DNA from: Qaidamihabitans albus
GTDB lineage: Bacteria; Actinomycetota; Actinomycetes; Mycobacteriales; Pseudonocardiaceae
Direction: 5' to 3'
Assembly (NCBI RefSeq): GCF_016464705.1
Contig: NZ_JAEHOB010000018.1
Coordinates: 60,444 to 124,443 of the forward strand
DNA: 64,000 bases
Position 1 is the stretch's first letter. The number at the start of each line of letters is the position of its first letter. Both the position numbers and the translations under genes were made by a program. Under the pieces are notes generated by a model. It searched no databases and was not told where the DNA came from. It saw only the letters and a program-made list of their open reading frames with translations. Positions 8,659-15,534 of this stretch are shown piece by piece.

Positions 8659-9438
8659 CTACACCGGCGCGGCGTTCAGGGCCGTCTGCGTGCCGACCAG
8701 CGCTGCCACGCCGAACACCAGCACCGCGAAACCGCGCCGCAAGGCCGCCGCCGGCAGCCGGCCCGCGAACCTGCCCGCCAGCAGCGAAGCGATCAATGCC
8801 GCCACGGCGAACGTGCCCGCGACCGCGAGGTCCAGCCGTACCTGGCCGGCATGGGCGGCGAGGCCCGCCAGCGAGTTGATCACGAGGATGACCAGCGAGG
8901 TGGCCACGGCCACCGGCATCGTCAGCCCGAGCAGCCACACCAGCGCGGGTACCACGACGAACCCGCCGCCCACTCCCAGCAGCCCGGTCAGGAAGCCTGC
9001 ACCGGCACCGGTTGCCAGTGCCTTCGGCAGGCAGGACCGCCAGTTCACCGCCCCGTCCACCATGGCGCACGCTCCGCCGCGCGGTTCCGGCGAGCGCAGC
9101 ATCCGGACGCCGACCACCACCAGCACCACGGCGAACGCGCCAAGGACCAACCGCGGCGGCAGTGCCCGGTTCACCGCCGCCCCGGCGAAGGCCACGATCG
9201 TTCCCGCCGCTCCGAACACCGCGGCGACCCGCCAGCGGACCTCGCCCCGGCGCAACCGGGGCAACAGCGCGGCCGCCGAGGACAACGCGACCACGAGCAG
9301 GGAGGCCGGAACCGCCTGGCTCACCGGCAGGCCGAGTCCGTAGACGAACGCGGGCAGCGCGAGCACCGAACCCCCGCCGCCGACCAGGCCGAGCGCGACA
9401 CCCGTGGCCAGCCCCGACAGCACGGCGAGTACGAGCAT
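8659..9438 (-). CDS. TauE/SafE-family membrane transporter
   Basis: 259 residues with about eight hydrophobic helices and the two family repeats beginning GLVGGGGSVLALPAFVYGLGL and GLLGVGGGFVVVPALVWLLGL. These transporters move sulfite or organosulfonates. Next to a CstB-like enzyme it probably exports the sulfite produced (inference). The start is uncertain: ATG 9438 gives the normal N-terminus (MLVLAVLSGLATG), and a GTG at 9477 would add 13 residues. Confidence 0.75.
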   Translation of the reverse strand: MLVLAVLSGLATGVALGLVGGGGSVLALPAFVYGLGLPVSQAVPASLLVVALSSAAALLPRLRRGEVRWRVAAVFGAAGTIVAFAGAAVNRALPPRLVLGAFAVVLVVVGVRMLRSPEPRGGACAMVDGAVNWRSCLPKALATGAGAGFLTGLLGVGGGFVVVPALVWLLGLTMPVAVATSLVILVINSLAGLAAHAGQVRLDLAVAGTFAVAALIASLLAGRFAGRLPAAALRRGFAVLVFGVAALVGTQTALNAAPV

Positions 9439-9549
9439 CAGCGCACCTGCACCGTGCCGGCGCAGCCACAAGCACACATCCGCGGGTCATCCTTCCTGCC
9501 GGCCCGTCACCGGCCGAGTTGCCACCGGCCCGTTACTCTAAACCATACT

Positions 9550-9576
9550 CATTCACAACCAAACAGTTGTTCACTA
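9550..9576. promoter_or_regulatory. AT-rich operator/promoter between tauE-like gene and arsR
   Basis: An unusually AT-rich stretch holds the inverted repeat ACAAC - 6 bases - GTTGT directly before the arsR start. No ribosome site is visible for the upstream ATG, so the arsR message may be leaderless. Its position suits autoregulation plus control of the divergent persulfide operon. Confidence 0.45.
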
Positions 9577-9923
9577 TGATAGGCACCATGCCCGACGTTC
9601 CCCATCCGTTGCCGGAGCCGCTCGTGGAGCTGATCGCCCACCAGTTCCGCGTTCTCGGCGAACCGACCCGCATCCGGCTCCTCGAACGCCTGCGGGACGG
9701 TCCCGCCGGGGTCGGCGAGCTCGCCACCGCGCTCGGCACGTCGCAGCAGAACGTGTCCAAGCATCTCGGTGTGCTGTACCAGGCCGGCCTGCTCACCCGG
9801 GACAAACACGGCACGGCCGTGCACTACGCCATCGGTGACGACACGGTGTTCCAGCTGTGCGACCTGGTCTGCGGCCGCCTCCGCGAGCAGCACACCGAGC
9901 TGGCCGCGGCCCTGCGGGCCTGA
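9576..9923 (+). CDS. ArsR-family repressor
   Basis: A 115-residue winged-helix protein. HQFRVLGEPTRIRLLERL is the ArsR N-terminal helix pair, and ALGTSQQNVSKHLGVLYQAGLL is the DNA-recognition segment. Near the C-terminus two cysteines lie close together (QLCDLVCGRL), a plausible thiol/persulfide or metal switch. In-frame starts are at 9576 and 9588. It is divergent from a TauE-CstB-like operon, so it likely replaces the CstR-type sulfur sensor used elsewhere (inference). Confidence 0.8.
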   Translation: MIGTMPDVPHPLPEPLVELIAHQFRVLGEPTRIRLLERLRDGPAGVGELATALGTSQQNVSKHLGVLYQAGLLTRDKHGTAVHYAIGDDTVFQLCDLVCGRLREQHTELAAALRA

Positions 9924-9937
9924 CCGGCGGTCAGGCC
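9917..9937. terminator. Convergent hairpin covering both stop codons
   Basis: GGCCTGACC - GGC - GGTCAGGCC, a perfect 9-bp stem spanning the ends of arsR (9923) and the usp gene (9931). Confidence 0.5.
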
Positions 9938-10368
9938 GGTGGCACCAGGACGACCGGGACCGTCGCGTGCCGGGCACATCCCGCGCTGACCGACCCGACG
10001 AAGAACTTGCGCAGCCGCTCGCCGCCGTGACTCGCCAGGACCAGCAGCGCCGCTCCCTCGGCGGCCTCGACGAGCCCCGCCGTGGGCGTGCTCTCGATCA
10101 GGCGGGGCAGGATCTGCGGCAAGCCGGTCCGGCCGTCGATCACCTTCGCCACCGACCGGGTCAGCTGCTGCTGATGCGTCTCCCGCGCCTCCGCCGGGGA
10201 CGTGCCCGCGATGTCCCGCGCCGGGTCCACCGACCACACGGTCACCGCGTGCACGGCGCAGCCACGCAGCTGTGCCTCCTCGATCGCCCACTCCAGCGCC
10301 CGCAGGGATGCGTCGGTTCCGTCCACCCCCACGACGACCGGCCGATTCTCCCGTCCGGCGGTGCTCAT
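9931..10368 (-). CDS. Universal stress protein, single UspA domain
   Basis: 145 residues, one UspA domain: PVVVGVDGTDASLRALEWA at the N-terminus and LVLASHGGERLRKFFVGSVSA as the nucleotide loop, ending ATVPVVLVPPA. The loop has HGGE where ATP-binders have GxxG, so nucleotide binding is uncertain. The start overlaps the stop of the upstream gene (ATGA), which places it in an operon with the receiver-like protein under a DosR-like site. Confidence 0.8.
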   Translation of the reverse strand: MSTAGRENRPVVVGVDGTDASLRALEWAIEEAQLRGCAVHAVTVWSVDPARDIAGTSPAEARETHQQQLTRSVAKVIDGRTGLPQILPRLIESTPTAGLVEAAEGAALLVLASHGGERLRKFFVGSVSAGCARHATVPVVLVPPA

Positions 10369-10763
10369 CTCGGCTCACCTCCACTCATCCGCCTGGCCCG
10401 CATCCAGCTCCCGCACGTCGCCGCCAGCCGCCGTCCGCGGATCGCCGCGGCGCGGTTCTCCAGCCCGATCGGCAATGTCGGCCACCGGTCGGGATCGGCG
10501 TCGACGACCACGACGGGCACCCGGGCGCGGACCGCGCACACGGTGCCGAACTCGCGCGCGGTCAGCACCTCGTCGGCCGACCGGACGTCCACCATCAGGT
10601 CGACGCCGGCGACCAGGTCGAGCGGGCAGCGCGAACCCGGCGCCAGCGCCTTGCACAGCCCGATCTCCGTATGGCAGGTGCTGACCTCGCAGCCGAACTC
10701 CCTCAGTTCCCGCGCGGTCGCGGCGGCGTCGCCGAACCGCGCCTCGGTCACCAGTACGTGCAT
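10365..10763 (-). CDS. Receiver-like small protein, function unknown
   Basis: 132 residues. The alternation MHVLVTEARFGDAAATARELREFGCEVSTC ... PLDLVAGVDLMVDVRS (landmarks MHVLVTEARF and VDLMVDVRS) resembles the first half of a response-regulator receiver fold, but the usual acidic pair after the first strand is missing, and no DNA-binding domain follows. It may be a phosphorylation-independent pseudo-receiver. GAAGG stands 7 bases before the ATG. It overlaps the downstream usp start by 4 bases. Confidence 0.5.
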   Translation of the reverse strand: MHVLVTEARFGDAAATARELREFGCEVSTCHTEIGLCKALAPGSRCPLDLVAGVDLMVDVRSADEVLTAREFGTVCAVRARVPVVVVDADPDRWPTLPIGLENRAAAIRGRRLAATCGSWMRARRMSGGEPR

Positions 10764-10820
10764 CGCGCACCTTCTTTCGTCTCCTACCGTGAACGGTGAC
10801 CTGAAGGGCACGCATCCGGT

Positions 10821-10859
10821 AGGGACGAAGTTCCCCGATCGGCGGGGACCTCCCGCTCC
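10821..10859. promoter_or_regulatory. DosR-box-like sites upstream of receiver-like/usp operon
   Basis: The minus strand at 10835-10821 reads GGGAACTTCGTCCCT. A weaker second site on the plus strand starts at 10845 (GGGACCTCCCGCTCC). The stronger one is about 58 bases before the ATG at 10763. Confidence 0.4.
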
Positions 10860-10870
10860 CGGGGTGCCGG

Positions 10871-10930
10871 TCGTGAGTGCGTAACAGTGTTCTAACTCGC
10901 GTGCGCACTCACGAGAGGTGACCAGGCACA
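10871..10930. repeat. Dispersed palindromic element, copy 2
   Basis: TCGTGAGTG (10871-10879) and CACTCACGA (10906-10914) around GTTCTAAC, with the tag GGTGACCAGGCAC after it. This is the only one of the six copies that lies between divergent gene starts. Confidence 0.85.
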
Positions 10931-10977
10931 ACGCCGCACCTGCATGGGGCCAGGGACAGCCCTGCGACACTGGCCCG

Positions 10978-11742
10978 GTGCTGTGGCATGAGCTGGACGG
11001 CGCCGTCAACGTCCGCGATGTCGGGGACATCCCGACCGTGGACGGCGGGAGGACCGCACGGGGGCGGCTGCTGCGCGCGGACAACCTGCAGGACCTCTCC
11101 CCCGCCGACGTCACCTACCTGCTGGAGACCGTCCGGCTGCGGACCGTCGTCGACCTGCGCACGGCCGCGGAGGTGCGCGCGGCGGGGCCGACGCCGCTGG
11201 CCGGGATCGGCGAGGTCGCGCACGTGCACCACTCGCTGGTTCCGGAGGACGCCTGGAACATCGCCGCCGAGGCGCTGGCGCTGCGGCGCAGGCGGGAGGC
11301 CGACCGCTACCCGGGCGATGCCGCGTGCGCGAACTACCTCGGCTATCTGGAGGAGCGGCCGGGGAGCGTCACGGGAGCCCTGCGCGCGATCGCCCGGTCC
11401 CCCGGCGCCGTGCTCGTGCACTGCGCCGGGGGCAAGGACCGCACGGGCGTCATCGTCGCGTTCGCGCTGAGCGTGGCCGGCGCCCGCCGCGAGGACGTCG
11501 TCCGCGACTACGCCGCCACCGCCGAGCGCATCACGGCGATCCTCGACCGGTTGCGCGCCTCGGCCACCTACGCCGCGGACGTCGACCGCGTGCCCGAGCG
11601 CGAACATCTGCCCAGGGCGGAGACGATGGCCGAGTTCCTGGACCAGCTAGACAGGCGCCACGGCGGCGTGTCCGGCTGGCTCTCGCGGCACGGCTTCACC
11701 GCCGCGGAGATCACCGCGCTGCGGCGCAAGCTCCGGTCGTGA
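10978..11742 (+). CDS. Tyrosine-protein phosphatase, MptpB/Y_phosphatase3 type
   Basis: 254 residues. The phosphatase P-loop HCAGGKDRTG begins near residue 148 and supplies the catalytic Cys and Arg. The N-terminus NVRDVGDIPTVDGGRTARGRLLRAD and the ADxxxxxxRxxVDLR segment are typical of MptpB-like lipid/tyrosine phosphatases. The GTG at 10978 was chosen because homology starts at LWHELDGAVNVRD; sequence upstream belongs to the palindromic element. Confidence 0.85.
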   Translation: MLWHELDGAVNVRDVGDIPTVDGGRTARGRLLRADNLQDLSPADVTYLLETVRLRTVVDLRTAAEVRAAGPTPLAGIGEVAHVHHSLVPEDAWNIAAEALALRRRREADRYPGDAACANYLGYLEERPGSVTGALRAIARSPGAVLVHCAGGKDRTGVIVAFALSVAGARREDVVRDYAATAERITAILDRLRASATYAADVDRVPEREHLPRAETMAEFLDQLDRRHGGVSGWLSRHGFTAAEITALRRKLRS

Positions 11743-11747
11743 GCGGC

Positions 11748-12340
11748 CTACCGCAGCTCGCCCGCCGCCGCGGCGAGCGTGGCCACTTTCTTCTCGTCCC
11801 ACGGCCCCGCGGTGATCGCGACGACGTGGTCGGCCCCGAGCTCCGCGAGCTCGCGGCACCGCCGCACGAAGTCGTCCTTCGAGTCGCCGTCGTCCAGCCT
11901 GGTGCTCACGGTCTTGTCGATGCCGGCGAAGTCGCGGCCCTCGTCGGCGCAGTGCTCGGCCAGCACGTTGAGCTTGTGCCGCAGCATCTTTCCGCCGTCG
12001 GGAACGTCGAAGAGATTGCACGCGTCGCCGTAGCGTGCCACCAGCCGCAGCGTCTCGTCGAGCCGCTCGAACCGCTCGGCGACCGGGGGCAGGGGCACGT
12101 CCATCGCCCGGGACTCCTGCTCGCTGTAGCCGCTGCCGACCCCCAGCCACGCCCGGCCGCCGGAGAGGACGTCGAGTGTGGTGATCGCCTTGACCAGCAC
12201 CGCGGGCGGCCGGTACGTCACCATCGTGCCGAGCCGCACGCGCTCGGTGCGCGCGGCGAGGAAGCCGAGCGTCGTGGCGGCTTCGAGCATCTCGGCCGGC
12301 CCGGCCACGAGTAGTTGGTGATGCTGAGACTGATGCGCAC
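11748..12340 (-). pseudogene. LLM-class F420-dependent oxidoreductase, decayed
   Basis: Begins VRISLSITNYSWPG (GTG at 12340). It then changes frame near 12300 to PAEMLEAATTLGFLAARTERVRLGTMV ... GGRAWLGVGSGYSEQESRAMDVPLPPV, landmarks of luciferase-like monooxygenases. Two family blocks are missing: ~50 residues after YSWPG and ~45 after ERLDETLR, which jumps straight to LVARYGDACNLFDVPDGG. In full-length relatives the second gap ends with TLRLVARY, so a short repeated TLR may have mediated the deletion. About 186 residues remain of a normal ~300. Confidence 0.7.
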
Positions 12341-12348
12341 GGCGGGGC

Positions 12349-12742
12349 TCACCCTTCGGCCATCGACGACAGTTGCACGTTGACGATCCGCCAGCCCTGC
12401 TCCTGCCGCACCGCCACGAGGGTCATCCGGAAGCGGCCGGGAAACGGGTTGCCCTGGTAGGCGGCGGTCTGCTCCTGCACCCCGTTGACCACGGCGACCG
12501 GACCGTACGAGCGCACCGTGGTGTCGCTGATCCGGAAGTCCTCGTTGACGAGGTTGCCCGACTCGTAGCGCTGGAGCCACTGCGCCTTTGTCGATCTGGA
12601 AGCCGTGCGGGCCGATCCCGGCGAAGTCGTCGGCCAGCATCGACCGCAGTGCCGTGGCGTCTCCCTTCAGTTCGGCGATGGCCCAGTCCTGCAGGAAGGA
12701 CTGGATCTCCGCGCTGTATCCGGTTCCGGCATCGCACACCAC
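12349..12742 (-). pseudogene. SnoaL-like/NTF2-fold protein, frameshifted
   Basis: The first part reads [38 protein letters not shown], landmarks of DUF4440/SnoaL small-ligand domains. After QIDK the frame shifts at an A-run (12587-12589). In the +1 frame it continues [19 protein letters not shown] ... [20 protein letters not shown] to a stop at 12349. The normal protein would be ~130 residues. The start is unclear: GTG 12742 sits right after GAAGGA. It ends 8 bases before the LLM start, so the two were one operon. Confidence 0.65.
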
Positions 12743-12769
12743 TCCTTCGATTAGGTTACGAACGGTTAG

Positions 12770-13275
12770 ATGCCTATCGGTTATGCCACGCTCGATGCCG
12801 TGCCAGGACCACCCAGCAAGCCACCCATCGGCATCACGCTCTCCGCCGCCGCCAAGGCGATCGGCCGCGCCTTCGACGACGCGCTGCACGCCGTCGGCGG
12901 CTCCCGGCCGACCTGGCTCGTCCTGCTCACCCTCAAGACCCGCTCGGTGGCCAACCAGCGCGAGCTCGCGGCGGCCATGGGCATCCAGGGGCCACGCTGA
13001 CCCACCACCTCGGCGTGATGGAGGCCGAGGGCCTGCTCACCCGCCGCCGCGATCCGGCCAACCGCAGGGTCCACCTCGTCGAGCTCACCGACGACGGCGA
13101 GGCCGCCTTCCACCGGATGCGCGGCGCCGCGCAGGAGTTCGACCGCACGCTGCGGGCCGGCATCGACGCCGACGAGATCGCGCTCCTGGAGCGCCTGCTC
13201 GACCGGATGCGGGCCAATGTCGCGGGACCGGCCGGGACACCAGCGGAGCCCACGAATCCGTCCACACGCGACTGA
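12770..13275 (+). pseudogene. MarR-family regulator, frameshifted
   Basis: The winged-helix protein reads TLSAAAKAIGRAFDDALHAV ... TWLVLLTLKTRSVANQRELAAAMGIQG to the G-run at 12988-12991. One base is missing there, and the other frame continues ATLTHHLGVMEAEGLLTRRRDPANRR to the end. It is divergent from the SnoaL/LLM remnants and was presumably their regulator. A single-base sequencing error cannot be excluded. Confidence 0.7.
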
Positions 13276-13571
13276 TTCGGGTACATCGCGTCCCGGAAAG
13301 GTTCCCACGCCCCGCGTGATTCCCGGCTCATGACCTGGTGACCCGACCCGGCCGAGCCTTGAGGTACCAAACCAGCCGGGAACGAGAGGGTAGCCATGAA
13401 CGAGCTCGTCAGCGCATGGCGGCGTAGGTGTAGGCCACTTCAGTTCGAGGTCCCGACCGTGTCCGGGGTGATGTTCTCCCGGCCGCGCACCTGCCGCGGC
13501 CAAACCGCAAACGCCGCGCCGTCAACGCTCGACGGCGTGCTCATCGTGTTCAGTGACGGACCGCGGTGGCC
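13276..13571. other. Intergenic stretch without a convincing gene
   Basis: 296 bases between the marR remnant and the MFS gene. An ATG at 13396 after GAGAGGG opens a plus-strand frame (MNELVSAW...), but it soon becomes the antisense of the MFS gene and resembles nothing I know. It could be a further decayed gene start. Confidence 0.4.
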
Positions 13572-14807
13572 TCAGTCGCGCTCGGCCGCGTCCATGGCGT
13601 CGTCGGTCACCGTCCGCATTCCGGCGAGCATGGCCAGCGTCAGCAGCCCCATGACGGCGAACACGACGCGGAGCCCGAGCACCTCCGCCAGCACCCCGCC
13701 CGCGGCGGCACCGAGTGGCCTGCTTCCCCATGCGATCAGCCGGTAGCCGCTGTTGAGCCGGCCGAGCAGCCGGTCGGGGGTGATCCGCTGCCGCAGCGAC
13801 ACGGCGACGACGTTCCAGATCACGATGCCGACGCCTCCGGCGAAGAAGGCGGCACCGATCGCGAAGGGATCCGCGGTCAGGGCCGGGACACCGACCGTCA
13901 GCGCGCCGCCGACGACCCCGAGCACCAGGGAACGGGCCCGGCCGAGCGCCCGCTCGATCCGCTCGGCGACGAACGAGCCGAGCAGGCTTCCGGCGGCGAT
14001 GGCGGCCAGCAGCAGCCCGAAGGCCTGTTCGGACAGCCCCATGGCGGAGGCGGGGCCGACCGCGTAGAGAACGAAGACGGCGAACGTCGCGTTCGTGGCG
14101 AAGTTGAATCCCCCGGTCATCACGGCGAGCGTGCGCAGCAGCCGGTGACGCCACAGGAAGCGCAGGCCTTCCACGATGTCGGCGCGCAAGGTCGTGGCCG
14201 GTTCGCGGGCGGTCCGGAACGGACCGCGCACCAGCAGCAGCGCCGCGGCCGCCACCGCCCACAGTGCCGCCGGTGCCGCGAAGGCGACGGTCGCGCCGGC
14301 CGCCACCAGGAAGCCCGCCAGTGGTGGGCCGGCGAACTCGTTGGCGGTCAGCTCGGCCGCGTAGAGGCGCCCGTTGGCACGCGAGAGCTGATCCCGTCGC
14401 ACGACCTGCGGCAGGATCGACTGCGCCGAGGTGTCGTAGACGGTCTCCGCGACACCGATGCCGACCGCGACGGCGTAGAGCAGCCAGATCGATCCGGCGT
14501 CGAGCAGGACGGCGAGCGCCAGCCCGGCGAGCAGCAGCACGCGGGCGCCGTTGGCCCCCAGCATGGCCCCGCGGCGGTCGAGCCGGTCGGCCAGCGCCCC
14601 CGCGGGCAGTGCGAAGAACAGCCACGGAAGCGTCACCGCGAACACCAGCCCGGCGATCAGCGCCGGAGACCGCGTGAACTGGACGGCCACCAGCGGCAGG
14701 CCGACCTTGACGACCCCGTCGGCCAGGTTGGACAGGCCGGAGGAGGCCCAGAGCCGCCAGTAGGCGCCGCCCAGCGGGGGTCGGGCGGTTGTCGGTTCGT
14801 GTGCCAT
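13572..14807 (-). CDS. MFS transporter (MFS_3-type drug efflux)
   Basis: 411 residues, 12 hydrophobic helices. The first helix pair is followed by the MFS loop GALADRLDRRGAM, and the second half begins around LLRTLAVMTGGFNFATNATF with FVAERIERALGRARS as its matching loop. The family exports macrolides and other small molecules. ATG 14807 starts the conserved N-terminus. It is divergent from an ArsR-like regulator across a perfect operator palindrome, which implies repression by that protein. Confidence 0.8.
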   Translation of the reverse strand: MAHEPTTARPPLGGAYWRLWASSGLSNLADGVVKVGLPLVAVQFTRSPALIAGLVFAVTLPWLFFALPAGALADRLDRRGAMLGANGARVLLLAGLALAVLLDAGSIWLLYAVAVGIGVAETVYDTSAQSILPQVVRRDQLSRANGRLYAAELTANEFAGPPLAGFLVAAGATVAFAAPAALWAVAAAALLLVRGPFRTAREPATTLRADIVEGLRFLWRHRLLRTLAVMTGGFNFATNATFAVFVLYAVGPASAMGLSEQAFGLLLAAIAAGSLLGSFVAERIERALGRARSLVLGVVGGALTVGVPALTADPFAIGAAFFAGGVGIVIWNVVAVSLRQRITPDRLLGRLNSGYRLIAWGSRPLGAAAGGVLAEVLGLRVVFAVMGLLTLAMLAGMRTVTDDAMDAAERD

Positions 14808-14822
14808 CAATGGAGAATCGCA

Positions 14823-14848
14823 CATCGATGGAGAAAACTCCATCGATG
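14823..14848. promoter_or_regulatory. Operator palindrome of the MFS/ArsR pair
   Basis: CATCGATGGAG - AAAA - CTCCATCGATG, perfect 11-base arms. A further half-site TATCGATGGAC lies at 14860-14870 near the regulator start. A TATCCT -10-like hexamer at 14871 is 7 bases from the regulator ATG, so that transcript is probably leaderless. Confidence 0.65.
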
Positions 14849-14882
14849 ATGCGGACGTCTATCGATGGACTATCCTGCGGTC

Positions 14883-15431
14883 ATGAGCGAGCAGCCCGGT
14901 GAAGCCGCCCGCCCCGTACGGGAGCGGCGGGAGGCGACGGTGCGGGAGGCCAAGGCCCTGGCACATCCGCTCCGCCTGCGCATCCTGCGTCTGTGCGGGC
15001 ACCGGGAACTCACGAACAAGGAACTGGCCGACCGGCTCGGCCGCGACCCGGGAACGGTGCTGTACCACGTACGTCAGCTTGTCGATGCCGGCCTGCTGGA
15101 GCAGGCACCGGTGCGTACCGGCGACAGCGGCGCTCTGGAGAAGCCCTACCGGGCCGATCGCCGGTCGTGGTGGCTGGACAACCCGCTGGGTGAACTGGAC
15201 GCCGATGCCGCCTTCGCGCCCATCGAGGCGTTCCACGACGAGTTGCGCGAGGCGGGTCCGAGCTCCGTGCGGAGATACGAGCGGTTCGCCCTGCATCTCT
15301 CCCCCGAGGAAGTCGTGGAACTGGACCTGCGGATCCACGCGATCCTCGACGAGTACGTCAGAACCGACCACGAGCGCCTCGACCGGCCGCTGCACGGGGG
15401 CATGTTCATCGTGCACCGGCTCGCCGACTGA
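14883..15431 (+). CDS. ArsR-like winged-helix regulator
   Basis: 182 residues. AKALAHPLRLRILRLCGHRELTNKELADRLGRDPGTVLYHVRQLVDAGLL (landmarks AHPLRLRIL and VLYHVRQLVDAGLL) is an ArsR/HTH_20 DNA-binding domain. The C-terminal ~90 residues form a helical ligand/dimer region with acidic patches. There is no ribosome site, and the -10-like sequence adjoins the ATG (leaderless). It is the probable repressor of the divergent efflux gene. Confidence 0.8.
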   Translation: MSEQPGEAARPVRERREATVREAKALAHPLRLRILRLCGHRELTNKELADRLGRDPGTVLYHVRQLVDAGLLEQAPVRTGDSGALEKPYRADRRSWWLDNPLGELDADAAFAPIEAFHDELREAGPSSVRRYERFALHLSPEEVVELDLRIHAILDEYVRTDHERLDRPLHGGMFIVHRLAD

Positions 15432-15463
15432 CACCCGCCGATCGCTGAGAACGACGGCCGACA

Positions 15464-15490
15464 GTAGTAACTACCACTCGTAGTACTACG
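15464..15490. promoter_or_regulatory. Two adjacent palindromes upstream of ccsB
   Basis: GTAGTAACTAC (15464-15474) and CGTAGTACTACG (15479-15490) lie 45-70 bases before ccsB. The repeated AGTA/TACT steps resemble BlaI/CopY-family operators, and no such regulator is in the window. Confidence 0.4.
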
Positions 15491-15534
15491 ATACGTCGCG
15501 CTAGGTCTCGTGATCCGCGTCGGAGGTGTCCCGC

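Noticed and set aside
5789..9343. A 1184-codon open frame on the plus strand
   Set aside because: It is antisense to USP, DUF302, CstB-like and TauE-like genes, has low-complexity Arg/Pro/Gly composition, and arises from the high third-position GC of those genes.
12742..12770. MarR operator in the GGTTA repeats between the snoaL-like and marR remnants
   Set aside because: GGTTACGAACGGTTA is a direct, not inverted, repeat and too weak to call as an operator.
13396..13746. Possible small gene starting MNELVSAW after GAGAGGG
   Set aside because: Good ribosome site, but the frame runs into the antisense of the MFS gene and has no recognisable content.
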